From: Rhizobium sp. ZPR4
GTDB taxonomy: Bacteria; Pseudomonadota; Alphaproteobacteria; Rhizobiales; Rhizobiaceae
Reading direction: 5' to 3'
DNA: 64,000 nt
Assembly (NCBI RefSeq): GCF_040215725.1
Contig: NZ_CP157969.1
Span: 310,001-374,000 of the forward strand
The translations under genes were made by a program, and so were the position numbers. Under the pieces are notes generated by a model, which worked only from the letters and a program-made list of their open reading frames with translations, did not search any database and was not told where the DNA came from. This document shows positions 26,037 through 38,382 of the stretch, one piece after another; positions within the stretch are counted from its first letter, which is position 1; each line of letters opens with the position of its first letter.

Positions 26037-26957
26037 TTATCCAGTCGCTGAGGTAGGACACAACGCCGGTCGCTGCCGGAGTTCTTTTAGCAACACGGTG
26101 AACGCCGGCGACGGATGCCGACGATCTGGGTAGTAGAGGTGATATCCGGAAAACGGCTGACACCATTCATCGAGAACGCGGACGAGCCTGCCTTCGGATA
26201 GTGCACCAAGCACCTTGTCCTCCCATACCATTGCGAGACCATGCCCTTCTATTGCCGCCTGGATACCAAGCGATTCATCGGAGAAGACAAACGGTCCGTC
26301 CACGCGGACGTTCAACTCGTGACCTTCCTTCTCGAACTCCCAAGAATAGAGGCCGCCAGTCGTGGGAAGGCGCACATTCACGCATTGGTGTCGCGTCAAG
26401 TCGTGCGGTGTCTCCGGAATGCCCCGTTGCGCGACGTACGCAGGTGAACCGACGACGATCAAACGAAGATCCGGTCCGACGCGAACTGCGATCATGTCCT
26501 TCTCGACCTGCTCGCCTAGACGTACCCCTGCATCGAAACGTCCCGAGACAATGTCGGTGAATGATGCTTCGATCGAGATCTCGACCTTCACCTCGGGATA
26601 GGCGCGGACAAGGCGCGAGATCGCAGGCCATAGGATCGTTTCCGCCGCGTGACGCTCCGCGGTCAGGCGGATGGTGCCTGACGGCTTGTCCTTCAACTCA
26701 CTTAACCTGGCAAGCCGCGCCTCGACATCAGAGAGTGCTGGCTTGAGGGTCTCGATGAGTTGCTCGCCCGCCTCGGTCGTTGCCACGGACCGAGTCGTGC
26801 GGGTGAGAAGCCGCATCCCAAGACGCTCCTCGAGACGTCGAACAGTCTGGCTCAACGACGACTGCGATTGACCCAGCCGCGCAGCGGCCTTCGTGAAACT
26901 CTGCTCCTCTGCAACAGCCAAGAACACATTGAGATCGCCAAGGTCGCTGCGTCGCAT
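26037..26957 (-). CDS. LysR family transcriptional regulator
   Basis: A 306-residue LysR protein. The winged HTH is at about residues 1-60 (F-L-A-V-A-E-E-Q-S-F-T-K-A-A-A-R-L-G-Q-S-Q-S-S-L), followed by a substrate-binding domain of normal length. It is divergent from the aldo/keto reductase at 27091 with 133 bases between, holding a near-perfect 11-bp inverted repeat. LysR regulators usually activate the divergent gene in response to a metabolite, here probably a carbonyl compound. Confidence 0.9.
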   Translation of the reverse strand: MRRSDLGDLNVFLAVAEEQSFTKAAARLGQSQSSLSQTVRRLEERLGMRLLTRTTRSVATTEAGEQLIETLKPALSDVEARLARLSELKDKPSGTIRLTAERHAAETILWPAISRLVRAYPEVKVEISIEASFTDIVSGRFDAGVRLGEQVEKDMIAVRVGPDLRLIVVGSPAYVAQRGIPETPHDLTRHQCVNVRLPTTGGLYSWEFEKEGHELNVRVDGPFVFSDESLGIQAAIEGHGLAMVWEDKVLGALSEGRLVRVLDEWCQPFSGYHLYYPDRRHPSPAFTVLLKELRQRPALCPTSATG

Positions 26958-26986
26958 TTATTACCTCACATTATAAGCCCAAGCAC

Positions 26987-27026
26987 AATTAAGCATCTAA
27001 TGCAGGATATATCACGATGCTAAATT
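26987..27026. promoter_or_regulatory. Inverted repeat in the LysR/aldo-keto reductase intergenic region
   Basis: Arms 26987-26997 (AATTAAGCATC) and 27016-27026 (GATGCTAAATT) are complementary at 10 of 11 positions, with an 18-base gap. The place between divergent genes fits a LysR binding region. That LysR binds here is inference. Confidence 0.5.
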
Positions 27027-27075
27027 GATCATCAAGCCATTCGCAGCCCGCTGCGGACTGATGTCGAACGCTTGA

Positions 27076-29447
<2,372 letters not shown>

Positions 29448-29731
29448 AAGAAGCGAACCCCGACTCCTCCAGGCATGGCGATCCCTGATCGAGTGGCCGG
29501 CCCGCCTTACCGCACCCTGCTTTCCAATCCACGAAGCAGGGTGGACGGGATCAGGCGAGCGTCATGACGCTCTAGCTCGGCAATCGCACCGCCTTATGGG
29601 CGGAGTCCAATTGACCACCTCAAATGACCCGGATCACCCCGCGCATGGGGCGCTGACACGAACGCGCGCCTAAAGCTCGCGACGAGATCCCATACTGACA
29701 GAAAATCATTCCTTATACGAAGGATTCGCCA

Positions 29732-30781
29732 ATGAACGACGGCAATGAGAAGATCAATCTATCCAGACGCAACGCAGCCAAGCTCGGGCTGTCCCTCGGG
29801 GCGCTTGCAATGCTGCCGCTCGCTTCCCGTGCATTCGCCGGGGAGCCTCCTGAGACCGCATCCAAAGGAAATCAGATGGACAAGGTTCGTTTCAACAATC
29901 ACATCGGCATCAGTGTCGCGGGCAACGTTCATTATCCGACAGGTTTCGACAAGTCGAAGACCTACGCCGCAATTGTAACGGTCGCCCCTGCAAGCGGCAC
30001 CAAGGAGCAGACGGCAGGTCTTTATGCGGAGAAGCTCGCGCAGCAGGGTTTTGTCGCCATTGCCTTCGACGCCTCGTTTCAAGGTGAAAGCGGAGGAGAG
30101 CCGCGGTATCAGGAAAATCCAATCGCGCGCGTCGAGGATGTTCGTGGCGCGGTCGACTACCTGGTGAGCTTGCCTTTCGTCGATAGCAATCGCATCGGCG
30201 TTCTCGGAATCTGCGCAGGTGGTGGATATGCCGCCAGCGCGGCCATGACCGAACGCCGCATCAAGGCAGTCGGCGTGGCCGTTCCGGTCAACGGCGGGGC
30301 GGAGATGCGCGCCGGCGGACGCGAAGCGACGATATCCTCGCTGCAGGAAATTTCCCAGCTTCGCGCGGCTGAAGCTCGCGGGGCCGATCCAATGATCGTA
30401 CCGTGGATTCCGGACGAGTATAAGGTTTCAGAGGATACCGATCTCCGTGGCGCCTACGACTATTATCGAACCCCCAGGGGTGCTCGCCCGAACTGGCAGA
30501 ACAAATTGCGGTTCTCGACGATGGATGCGGTCATGGCATTCGATGCCTTCGCCTTGGCGGACATGCTGCTTACCCAGCCCCTTCAGGTCATCGTTGGAAG
30601 CAAGCCCGGCGCCTATAACTCCAACCGTGATGGCCACGAACTATACAAATTGGCTGCGTCGACGAAGAAGGACCTCCAGGTAATGGACGGCGCCTCTCAC
30701 TTCGACATGTATGACAATCCTCAGTACGTCGACAAAGCCGTTACCAAGTTCACGGAATTCTACAGGACGAACCTGGCATAG
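29732..30781 (+). CDS. Tat-exported alpha/beta hydrolase
   Basis: A 349-residue hydrolase of the dienelactone-hydrolase-like group. The Tat signal has R12-R13 (S-R-R-N-A-A-K) and a cleavage site A-F-A before G-E. The nucleophile elbow is G-I-C-A-G-G, giving C161 instead of serine, as in dienelactone hydrolases. Aspartate and histidine candidates lie near the end (S-H-F-D-M-Y). AAGGA precedes the ATG. It lies 284 bases after the exported reductase and could act on the same compound. The 29448-29731 gap shows no other gene. Confidence 0.85.
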   Translation: MNDGNEKINLSRRNAAKLGLSLGALAMLPLASRAFAGEPPETASKGNQMDKVRFNNHIGISVAGNVHYPTGFDKSKTYAAIVTVAPASGTKEQTAGLYAEKLAQQGFVAIAFDASFQGESGGEPRYQENPIARVEDVRGAVDYLVSLPFVDSNRIGVLGICAGGGYAASAAMTERRIKAVGVAVPVNGGAEMRAGGREATISSLQEISQLRAAEARGADPMIVPWIPDEYKVSEDTDLRGAYDYYRTPRGARPNWQNKLRFSTMDAVMAFDAFALADMLLTQPLQVIVGSKPGAYNSNRDGHELYKLAASTKKDLQVMDGASHFDMYDNPQYVDKAVTKFTEFYRTNLA

Positions 30782-31112
30782 ATCCAACAAGCATTTCCAA
30801 TCGCTGAATAGCGCTGGCCGCTGTCGTGGCGGCCTTCATTCCCGTGACCGTCGTTGTGACAATCACGCATATCGCAGTCTCGTCCCGTACGCTCGTTCAG
30901 TAGGCCAAAAGCACGGAGGTTCTCTGGTCCATGGCCTTCTATCCGTTGGTAAAGGCGGGGCCGCCCGCACCGGTGGGAATTCCAGGCGACCGGAGCGGCT
31001 GCAGTCGCATCTTGCCTGTCCGCCTTGCCGCGTTCGCCGCGGAATGGATTCCAATCATGATAGGTCGAAGCTGCGGCTAGATACACGAAGAGCCCCAGGC
31101 ACGTATTTTTTG
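30782..31112. other. 331-base stretch without a convincing gene
   Basis: Between the hydrolase and the TetR promoter. Short frames exist on both strands but none has family resemblance or a ribosome binding site. I see no repeat or strong hairpin. Confidence 0.5.
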
Positions 31113-31155
31113 CGAACGTTCGTTTCGTTACTTGAATTCATATACGATCGTTCGT
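31113..31155. promoter_or_regulatory. Probable TetR operator pair upstream of the efflux operon
   Basis: CGAACGTTCGT (31113-31123) and CGATCGTTCGT (31145-31155) are direct repeats differing at one base, 32 bases (about three helical turns) apart; each contains a palindrome (CGAACGTTCG and ACGATCGT). They lie just upstream of the TetR start at 31174. Autorepression by this TetR is inferred. Confidence 0.6.
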
Positions 31156-31173
31156 AAATGGAGGCATCGAGAA

Positions 31174-31743
31174 TTGGAGACCGACGTGGGCCGCATCCGT
31201 AAGATCATGAAGGACGACATCCTGGACGCAGCGGAAAGGGTCGTGCTTAAACTTGGCGCATCCGGGCTGTCGATCGATGCCGTGGCGCAAGAAGCAGGAG
31301 TGAGCAAGTCGACGGTGGTCTACGACCACAAGTCAAAGAGCGCACTGCTCGAAGCATTGATAGACCGTCGGCTGACAATGGAACTCGAACGCCAGAAGCA
31401 GTTTGTAGCTGAATCGGCCAACACCCCCCACCCGGAACTCTATGGTCGCATCAAGTCCGCCGAGCGCGTCGCGAACGAGACCGAACGCGCCGTCGCAATG
31501 GCGATCAGCGCTTCGGTCTCGCATGAAGAGAAGCTCCAGCAGCAGATGCGGGACTGGACCTTGGATGACCTGAAGGCAATGACAGACGGTCCCCGTCCAA
31601 AGGCGGCGCTGATGGCCTATCTTGCCTTGTCCGGATTCTATTTCACTGAGCTCTTCGCCGTCCACCAGTGGAGCGAAGACGAACAATCACAAATCCTCGA
31701 AGGTGTGCGCACGATCTACACGTCCTACCCGGAAGAGAAATAA
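31174..31743 (+). CDS. TetR family repressor of the RND efflux operon
   Basis: About 189 residues. I chose the TTG at 31174 because GGAGG lies nine bases upstream; the frame is open to 31132, but that start would fall inside the operator region. The HTH (L-S-I-D-A-V-A-Q-E-A-G-V-S-K-S-T-V-V-Y-D-H) is at about residues 25-50, with a D-H-K-S-K close where most TetR proteins have H-F-x-x-K. It is 40 bases upstream of the efflux adaptor on the same strand, so it probably represses its own operon. Confidence 0.85.
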   Translation: METDVGRIRKIMKDDILDAAERVVLKLGASGLSIDAVAQEAGVSKSTVVYDHKSKSALLEALIDRRLTMELERQKQFVAESANTPHPELYGRIKSAERVANETERAVAMAISASVSHEEKLQQQMRDWTLDDLKAMTDGPRPKAALMAYLALSGFYFTELFAVHQWSEDEQSQILEGVRTIYTSYPEEK

Positions 31744-31783
31744 TCCGCCCCTGAGGGCATAACCACATATTGAAGGAAGTACC

Positions 31784-32980
31784 ATGCAACGCTGCAGACA
31801 ACTGCCGCGCCTAAAGGCGTGCCTTATCGCCAGTTCCATTTTGGCGCTGACGGGAACGTCGAGTTTCGCTCAGGAGGGCCAAGCGATGCCCCCCGCCGCC
31901 GTTAGCGTCGTCGAACTCAAGTCGCATCCCATTCCAGTCGTCAGCGAGCTACCCGGGCGCATCGCGGCAACGCGCATTTCCGAAGTCCGGGCGCGCGTCT
32001 CCGGTATTCTCGAGGAGCGCGTCTTCGAACAGGGCGCCCTCGTCAAGGAAGGCGATATCCTCTATCGGATCGACCCACGCCTGTTCAAAGTCCGCATTGC
32101 AAGCGCCGAGGCTTCGCTACGGCGCGCCGAGGCCGCCCGCGACAATGCCAAAGTGCAGCTCGAGCGTCAGAAATCGCTTCGGGAGAAGAACATTGCCAGT
32201 GGCGTCGACTACGACAACGCCGCGGTCAACCTTGCCCAAGCAGAAGCAGACGTAGCGCTGCAGCAAGCATCGCTCGATGAAGCGATGATCAACCTTGAAT
32301 ACACCGAGGTCCGCGCTCCGATCACCGGCATCATCGGAGGTGCGCTTGTCACCGAGGGTGCACTCGTAACGGCGGACGGCGCGTCGAACCTTGCCCTGAT
32401 CCAGCAGATCGACCCGGTCTATGCAGACTTCACCCAGTCGGCACAGGACTTGATCGCCCTGCGCCGTGCCGTGAGCGAAGGCAAGCTTGCCAGCCCGGCA
32501 CCTGGACAAGCAAAGGTCGAACTCGTCTTCGATAGTGGCGGCGTCTATCCCGAAAAGGGCAAGCTTCTTTTCTCCAGTGCCAACGTAGACACCACGACGG
32601 GTCAGGTAACGATCCGCGCCGAGTTCCCCAACCCGAATGGCGACCTGCTGCCCGGCATGTATGTCCGGATCAAAATCGAACAAGCAGTGAGGCAGAAGGC
32701 GATCACGGTTCCTCAACGCGCAGTGCTGCGTACCCAAGACGGCGGGGCGCAGGTCTACGTCGTCGAAGCAGACGACACCGCAAAACTTCGAGATGTCGAA
32801 CTCGGTCAGGCGCTCGATCAGGAATGGGTCGTCGAAAAGGGGCTTTCGGCCGGCGACAAGGTGGTCGTCGATGGTGTCCAGAAAGTGCAGCCTGACGCCA
32901 AGGTCGCGCCGGAACCCTGGCAACCCGGCACGCAGCAGCACTCAGCCGCGAAAAACGCCCCAGCCAGTTCAGCCCAGTAA
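31784..32980 (+). CDS. RND efflux periplasmic adaptor subunit (AcrA/MexA-like)
   Basis: A 398-residue membrane fusion protein. It has a signal peptide ending S-F-A-Q without a lipobox, an N-terminal barrel-lipoyl half (A-R-V-S-G-I-L-E-E-R-V-F-E-Q-G), a long helical hairpin (about 100-170), the second lipoyl half (V-R-A-P-I-T-G-I-I-G) and the beta-barrel and membrane-proximal domains. It links the inner-membrane pump to an outer-membrane channel. GAAGGAAG precedes the ATG. It lies nine bases before the pump gene. Confidence 0.92.
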   Translation: MQRCRQLPRLKACLIASSILALTGTSSFAQEGQAMPPAAVSVVELKSHPIPVVSELPGRIAATRISEVRARVSGILEERVFEQGALVKEGDILYRIDPRLFKVRIASAEASLRRAEAARDNAKVQLERQKSLREKNIASGVDYDNAAVNLAQAEADVALQQASLDEAMINLEYTEVRAPITGIIGGALVTEGALVTADGASNLALIQQIDPVYADFTQSAQDLIALRRAVSEGKLASPAPGQAKVELVFDSGGVYPEKGKLLFSSANVDTTTGQVTIRAEFPNPNGDLLPGMYVRIKIEQAVRQKAITVPQRAVLRTQDGGAQVYVVEADDTAKLRDVELGQALDQEWVVEKGLSAGDKVVVDGVQKVQPDAKVAPEPWQPGTQQHSAAKNAPASSAQ

Positions 32981-32989
32981 GGTAGTATA

Positions 32990-35900
32990 ATGGCACAGTT
33001 CTTCATTAGCCGCCCGATCCTTGCATGGGTGTTTGCGTTATTCATTTCGATCGCTGGCATCATCGCCCTGCCCTTCCTGCCCATCGCGCAGTATCCGAAA
33101 GTCGCGCCGCCGCAGCTCACTATCTCGACCTCCTATCCGGGTGCGTCTCCTCAACAGATCTATCAGGGCGTCACCCGCCTGATTGAGGAAGAGCTCAACG
33201 GCGTGAAAGGGATGATGTACTTTGAATCCACATCCGATACGACCGGGGCGATCAGCATCAACGCCACGTTTGAAGCCGGCACCGATATCAATCAAGCTTC
33301 AGTCGACGTGCAAAACGCAATCAGGCGCGTCGAGTCCCGTCTCCCGTCAGCCGTGACTTCACAAGGCATCACCGTCGAGGAAGCGGCTTCTGGCTTCCTG
33401 ATGCTGGCGACCCTCACTTCGACGGATGGCAAATTCGATGAGGTCGCGCTCGGCGACTACTTGAATCGGAACGTGCTCGGCGAGATCCGGAGACTGGACG
33501 GGGTCGGACGCGCGCAGTTGTTTGCAGCGCAGCGAGCCATGCGCGTCTGGATCGATCCCGACAAGATGGTGGGGCTACGCCTCGCGGCGGAAGATATCCG
33601 CGCAGCCATTGCGGCACAGAATGCACAAGTTGCGGCTGGCCAGATCGGCGCGGCACCGAATCCCGTGACCCAGGACCTGACTGCGACCGTGCTTGTCCAG
33701 GGACAGCTCAGCGATCCGAAGGCTTTCGGCAACATCATCCTGCGTGCCAATGCGGATGGGAGTTCCGTGCTGTTGAAGGACGTAGCGCGCATCGAACTCG
33801 GTGCCGAGAACTACAATTTCTCCAGCAGGCTCAATGGCCAGCCAACGGCAGCAGTCGGCATCCAATTGTCTGCCACCGGCAACGCCGTGGCGACCTCGGC
33901 GGCTGTGAAAGCCAAGTTGCAGGAACTGTCAAGATTCTTCCCGAAGGGCGTTGAATACGCCACTCCCTACGATACCAGTCCGTTCGTCTCGGCATCAATC
34001 GAGAAGGTGTTGCACACGTTGATCGAAGCAGTCGTGCTCGTCTTCATCGTGATGTTCGTCTTCCTGCAGAATCTCCGCTACACGGTCATTCCAACCTTGG
34101 TCGTCCCCGTGGCGCTCCTTGGGACCTGTGCGATGATGTTCGCGACGGGCTTTTCAATCAATGTGCTGACCATGTTCGCCATGGTCCTGGCTATCGGCAT
34201 CCTCGTTGATGACGCGATCGTCGTAGTGGAGAACGTCGAGCGCATCATGGCCGAGGAAGGCCTGTCACCGAAGGCTGCGACCCGCAAGGCGATGAAGCAG
34301 ATCACCGGTGCCATCCTGGGCATCACGCTCGTGCTGTCATGCGTCTTCGTTCCCATGGCCTTCTTCCCCGGCTCGACGGGCATCATCTATCGTCAGTTTT
34401 CTCTGACAATGGTCGTTTCGATCCTGTTTTCGGCGTTTCTGGCGCTGTCGCTAACGCCTGCGCTCTGCGCAACATTCCTCAAACCGATCCAGAAAGGTCA
34501 TCACGAGAAGAAAGGACTGTCGGGCTGGTTCAACCGCAACTTCGAAGGCCTGACCAATGGCTATGTGAAGGTCGCCAACGGCATGGCTCGACGTGCGGGC
34601 CGCATGATGGTCATCTACCTCGCGCTTCTGGTGGGCCTCGGCTACCTGTTCGTCAGCCTTCCGTCTGCATTCGTTCCGGGCGAGGATCAGGGCAACCTGA
34701 TCGTCGACATCCAGGGACCGCCGGAGGCCAGCGCCAACCGCACGCAAGCGTCGATCCGGCAGATCGAGGAGATCTTCAAGGGAGAGCCGGCCGTGAAGGA
34801 CGTTATAGCCATCCAGGGCTTCAGCTTTTCCGGAAGCGGTGCCAATGCGGCCCTGATGTTCGTGACCCTGAAGGATTGGAGCGAGCGCGGCAAAGGCAAC
34901 TCCGCCCAGGAGATCGCCGACCGCGTCAACATGGCGCTGTTCGGTCTGAAGGATGCAACCAGCTTTGCACTGTCACCGCCCGCAATTGAGGGCTTCGGCT
35001 CCACCGGTGGTTTCGCCTTCCGTCTCCAGGACAGAAACGGCATCGGCCAGGAGAAACTCGCCGCGGCGGCAGCCGAGCTTATGGCCAAGGCAGGCCGGAG
35101 CCCTGTTCTGACAGGCATGCGTGTCGAGGGCCTGCCGGACGCGGCGCAGGTGATGCTTGTGATCGACCGCGATAAGGCAAACACCTTTGGTGTCACCTTC
35201 GCGGACATCAACAACACCATCACGGCGAACCTGGGTTCTTCCTATATCAACGACTTCCCCAATGCCGGACGCATGCAACGCGTCATCGTCCAGGCGGAGG
35301 ATCGTGACCGACTTCAGACCGAAAGCCTTCTGAAACTCAACGTGCGAAATGCGAGCGGCGGCATGGTGCCGTTGTCATCCTTTGCAATCGCACAGTGGCA
35401 GAAGGGATCGCCGCAGATCGTCGGCTACAACGGCTATCCGACAGTGCGCATAGCCGGTGAGGCTGCTCCTGGGAATTCGTCCGGTGCCGCGATCGCCGAG
35501 ATGGAACGGCTTGCCGCGGAAATGCCTGACGGTATCGGCTTCGAATGGACTGGCCAATCCCTTGAAGAGATCAAATCCGGATCACAGGCTCCGTTCTTGT
35601 TTGGCATAAGCATGCTCTTCGTCTTCCTGCTGCTTGCGGGTCTCTACGAAAGCTGGTCGATCCCGTTCTCCGTAATCCTTGTGGTTCCGCTCGGTGTCAT
35701 CGGCTGCGTTCTTGCCGTAATGGCGGCCGGAATGTCGAATGACATCTACTTCAAGGTCGGTCTGATCGCGATCATCGGCCTGTCGGCAAAAAATGCGATC
35801 CTGATCATCGAGTTTGCGAAGGACAACTTTGCTGAAGGCAAGCCTCTGCTCGAATCCGCAATCGAGGCCGCAAGACTCCGGTTCCGGCCCATCGTCATGA

Positions 35901-36145
35901 CTTCGCTGGCATTTACGCTCGGTGTGGTGCCCCTCGCAATTGCCTCAGGCGCGAGCGCAGCCAGCCAGAACGCGATCGGCACCGCCGTGCTCGGCGGCAT
36001 GATCTCGGCGACGATCCTTGCGGTGTTCTTCGTTCCTGCCTTCTTCGTCTTCGTTCTGAAGCTCTTCAGGACAAAGCGGCCGGCAGCCGAGGACGAGACG
36101 ATCAAGTCGACACCTGCCGCAGTCCCCCACGGTATCACGCCTTGA
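32990..36145 (+). CDS. RND efflux pump, HAE1 family (AcrB-like)
   Basis: A 1051-residue inner-membrane pump with twelve expected membrane helices and two large periplasmic loops. Proton-relay residues D407 and D408 sit in G-I-L-V-D-D-A-I-V-V-V-E-N-V, and K934 in G-L-S-A-K-N-A corresponds to the essential lysine of helix 10. It expels hydrophobic drugs or solvents using the proton gradient; the substrates are unknown. No TolC-type channel gene is adjacent, so it must use one encoded elsewhere. A strong terminator follows. Confidence 0.95.
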   Translation: MAQFFISRPILAWVFALFISIAGIIALPFLPIAQYPKVAPPQLTISTSYPGASPQQIYQGVTRLIEEELNGVKGMMYFESTSDTTGAISINATFEAGTDINQASVDVQNAIRRVESRLPSAVTSQGITVEEAASGFLMLATLTSTDGKFDEVALGDYLNRNVLGEIRRLDGVGRAQLFAAQRAMRVWIDPDKMVGLRLAAEDIRAAIAAQNAQVAAGQIGAAPNPVTQDLTATVLVQGQLSDPKAFGNIILRANADGSSVLLKDVARIELGAENYNFSSRLNGQPTAAVGIQLSATGNAVATSAAVKAKLQELSRFFPKGVEYATPYDTSPFVSASIEKVLHTLIEAVVLVFIVMFVFLQNLRYTVIPTLVVPVALLGTCAMMFATGFSINVLTMFAMVLAIGILVDDAIVVVENVERIMAEEGLSPKAATRKAMKQITGAILGITLVLSCVFVPMAFFPGSTGIIYRQFSLTMVVSILFSAFLALSLTPALCATFLKPIQKGHHEKKGLSGWFNRNFEGLTNGYVKVANGMARRAGRMMVIYLALLVGLGYLFVSLPSAFVPGEDQGNLIVDIQGPPEASANRTQASIRQIEEIFKGEPAVKDVIAIQGFSFSGSGANAALMFVTLKDWSERGKGNSAQEIADRVNMALFGLKDATSFALSPPAIEGFGSTGGFAFRLQDRNGIGQEKLAAAAAELMAKAGRSPVLTGMRVEGLPDAAQVMLVIDRDKANTFGVTFADINNTITANLGSSYINDFPNAGRMQRVIVQAEDRDRLQTESLLKLNVRNASGGMVPLSSFAIAQWQKGSPQIVGYNGYPTVRIAGEAAPGNSSGAAIAEMERLAAEMPDGIGFEWTGQSLEEIKSGSQAPFLFGISMLFVFLLLAGLYESWSIPFSVILVVPLGVIGCVLAVMAAGMSNDIYFKVGLIAIIGLSAKNAILIIEFAKDNFAEGKPLLESAIEAARLRFRPIVMTSLAFTLGVVPLAIASGASAASQNAIGTAVLGGMISATILAVFFVPAFFVFVLKLFRTKRPAAEDETIKSTPAAVPHGITP

Positions 36146-36152
36146 CTTCAAA

Positions 36153-36214
36153 CCGACGGGCAACCCCACCCGTCGGCGACCCCATCCCTCTCCCTCGAAT
36201 CTAGGGATGGGGTC
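36153..36214 (+). terminator. Double hairpin terminator after the efflux operon
   Basis: Hairpin one: 8-bp arms 36153-36160 and 36169-36176. Hairpin two: perfect 12-bp arms 36178-36189 and 36203-36214, followed by ATTTACTTTA. The second is a clear intrinsic-terminator stem though its T tract is interrupted. Confidence 0.75.
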
Positions 36215-36262
36215 ATTTACTTTACGGCTCCGGCAACACGAAGCCTAAACGAAAGGACGACA

Positions 36263-36970
36263 ATGATGGAAGCAATTGGGACAGACGATCCATTCGATCA
36301 TATTCTTGAGGAACGCACGCTCAGACGCTCCGAGATTGCGCCGCTTGCCGCTACCGGATGCCGCGTGCGGATTGTACGGTGTGACCTCGAAGGGGCTGAT
36401 CTGACCAGGTTGGCACTGCGGAGGTGGCGATTTGAGGATTGTCGGATGATGCGCACCGAATTTGACGGTAGCACACTCGAAGAGGCCGTCTTTCAATCAT
36501 GCCGCGGCGGCTTTTCCAGTTTCGTGGGTGCCGATCTCGGGCAGCTCCTCATAGAAGGTGGAGACTTCAACAATGCCAACTTCCGGCGCGCGTCGCTGGG
36601 TCACGCACGTCTGGAAAGATGCAAGATGACTGGTGCGGACTTCACTGACACGAAGACGCTCGGTATCCATCTGGAAGAAGTTCTGCTGTCGCTCGCAAAG
36701 ATGCCCAAAATATCCTTCCGAAAGGCGATCTTGAAGCGGGTGGATTTCAGCGACGCCGACCTTCACGACTGCGATTTCCGAAACGCTGTTTTCGAGGGAT
36801 CCTCTCTCAGGGACGCGAACCTGGTCGATTGCCGCTTTGAGAACGCCGATCTCCGCGGAGCAGATCTAGGGGGCATTAAATTGAACGATGCCAAGCGCTT
36901 CAAGGGGGCAGTCATCTCGCGCACTCAGGCGGCGGACCTCGTCGCGCAGCTAGGCCTTCGAGTTTCCTAG
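36263..36970 (+). CDS. Pentapeptide repeat protein
   Basis: A 235-residue protein with many A-D/N-L/F-x-x repeats, for example G-A-D-L, N-A-N-F-R, G-A-D-F, F-S-D-A-D-L, F-R-N-A-V-F and G-A-D-L-G-G. They form a right-handed quadrilateral beta-helix. Length and two repeat blocks separated near residue 135 recall Qnr/McbG-type proteins that protect DNA gyrase, but a resistance role is not shown. AAAGGA precedes the start (ATG 36263, or the next ATG 36266). It stands alone after the efflux terminator. Confidence 0.82.
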   Translation: MMEAIGTDDPFDHILEERTLRRSEIAPLAATGCRVRIVRCDLEGADLTRLALRRWRFEDCRMMRTEFDGSTLEEAVFQSCRGGFSSFVGADLGQLLIEGGDFNNANFRRASLGHARLERCKMTGADFTDTKTLGIHLEEVLLSLAKMPKISFRKAILKRVDFSDADLHDCDFRNAVFEGSSLRDANLVDCRFENADLRGADLGGIKLNDAKRFKGAVISRTQAADLVAQLGLRVS

Positions 36971-37770
36971 ACCACCGATCTTTTCCTGCATAGGCGCCGC
37001 GTCCTCAGCCCCGGCCCCTTCTTGTTCGTCCAAGGATCGCTCATCCGCTCCATCGCCAATAGTTCAGACGGATATGCGTCTGATCTCATACACCGATGCG
37101 GGAGGGATGTTGCACCACGTCGCGCCGATCCGAACAGCAGCAAGGCCCAGCCTTATCAGGGTCTCCTCCGGACAGAAAGAGCAACAAAAAAATCTTCAAA
37201 CCGTGATTTTTAGGTCACGATATCAAATTGATAGACACATTTCCTGAAGCTGCCTTATTGCTCGTTTCCGGCTAAGATACCACCAGGATACCACCGAAAT
37301 TCCGTTGAAGGCGCAGCACCATTATATTCGATAAGACTAATGCAATCTCATGTGGTTGGTAATACTCGCTGAGAAAGCACCACCGTTCGCAGTTTCTTCT
37401 AGCCCCGAAAGGGCGCTAGGCGCCATCAACCTAACGGCCTGCGGCTTGTGTGCATGATGAGGCGGCGGCGTTTCATGCACCCTTGGCAAGGGGTCAATGT
37501 GAATCGGCACAGTGATTAGAGGCAAATCGGCGTTACAAGGTGTTGATATCTAAAACATTGGCGGGGTCATTGCGCGACGCCGATTCACACTCAGTGCATA
37601 GCGGAAGCTCTGCTTGAACTCACGGACAACTATTTGGATACGGTCATAGGTGCCATCGAGATGGATTCGCCTTCGACACAATTGCATTGATCCGGTATCG
37701 GCGTTTCGGATCCAGGAACGTTATTCATCCGATAGCGGGATTGTAGTATCGCAGCAATTGCAAAGCGCCC
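36971..37770. other. 800-base stretch without a recognisable gene
   Basis: Base composition falls and frames are short. I see a short tandem ATACCACC repeat near 37278 and no promoter-gene pair, tRNA or strong hairpin. It may hold a small RNA or degraded sequence. Confidence 0.5.
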
Positions 37771-37986
37771 TCAGGTTTCGACGAGCAAGGTGATGACGGC
37801 TACGCGGTTGCCCGACGAATCCTCAAGTTCCACTGGCGTGCTCGGAGGTGCTTTCGCGTTGAAGGCAAAGGTGGCTAGCGCCATGGCAACAGCTCTGCAG
37901 GCCGTCAATTGATCTTCCTCTTCAATGTGGCTTTTCGCCAAAATACGTTTCGCTTCATCCCGTACCTTGAAATTGTATCGCGCCAT
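37771..37986 (-). CDS. DUF6894-like small protein
   Basis: A 71-residue protein from the ATG at 37986. The M-A-R-Y-N-F-K-V-R-D opening, an A-C-R-A-V-A-M-A-L helix and the closing E-L-E-D-S-S-G-N-R-V strand match the DUF6894-type layout (M-x-R-Y-x-F-x-V-x-D) that is common and multi-copy in rhizobia. The usual acidic D-x-E-G-x-E loop is altered. Function unknown. Confidence 0.6.
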   Translation of the reverse strand: MARYNFKVRDEAKRILAKSHIEEEDQLTACRAVAMALATFAFNAKAPPSTPVELEDSSGNRVAVITLLVET

Positions 37987-38382
37987 TGGCCACCAGAGTT
38001 GCGTCGTATCTCCGCAGATATATCGCATATTCTAATGTATTCAATGGTTGTGGCCATCTATTAAGTTGGGCAATATAAAGTGGTAGTCAATAATCGCCTA
38101 TGCTCGAAGAATCAGGGCATCTTAAACAGCCGACCGCGCCTACGAAGCGCGTCCGCGCCCATCCTTTCGGGCAGCTTAACTAAACCCTCGGTAGATGACA
38201 GAGTGTTCTTCGCCGGTTTGGACGCCACCCCCAATTCGGCTCATGCAGTGTCCGACGGCGCTACGCCCCCAATCAAAGCGTCGTCGGACGCTTCAACATC
38301 CAATTTCCGCTGCGGCGGCTTTGCGATGCGTTGCACGTCATCGGCTGCCGCTTGCTCCACAATCCCATCGGCACTCCAACAT
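37987..38382. other. About 400 bases without a convincing gene
   Basis: An open plus-strand frame (38080-38400) has no family resemblance that I can name and no ribosome binding site. It could be degraded coding sequence. Confidence 0.4.

Noticed and set aside
30782..31112. Minus-strand frame of about 100 codons after the hydrolase
   Set aside because: No family resemblance and no ribosome binding site; it runs into the hydrolase gene.
37270..37300. Short tandem ATACCACC repeat as a CRISPR or iteron array
   Set aside because: Only two imperfect units, no spacers, no cas or rep gene nearby.
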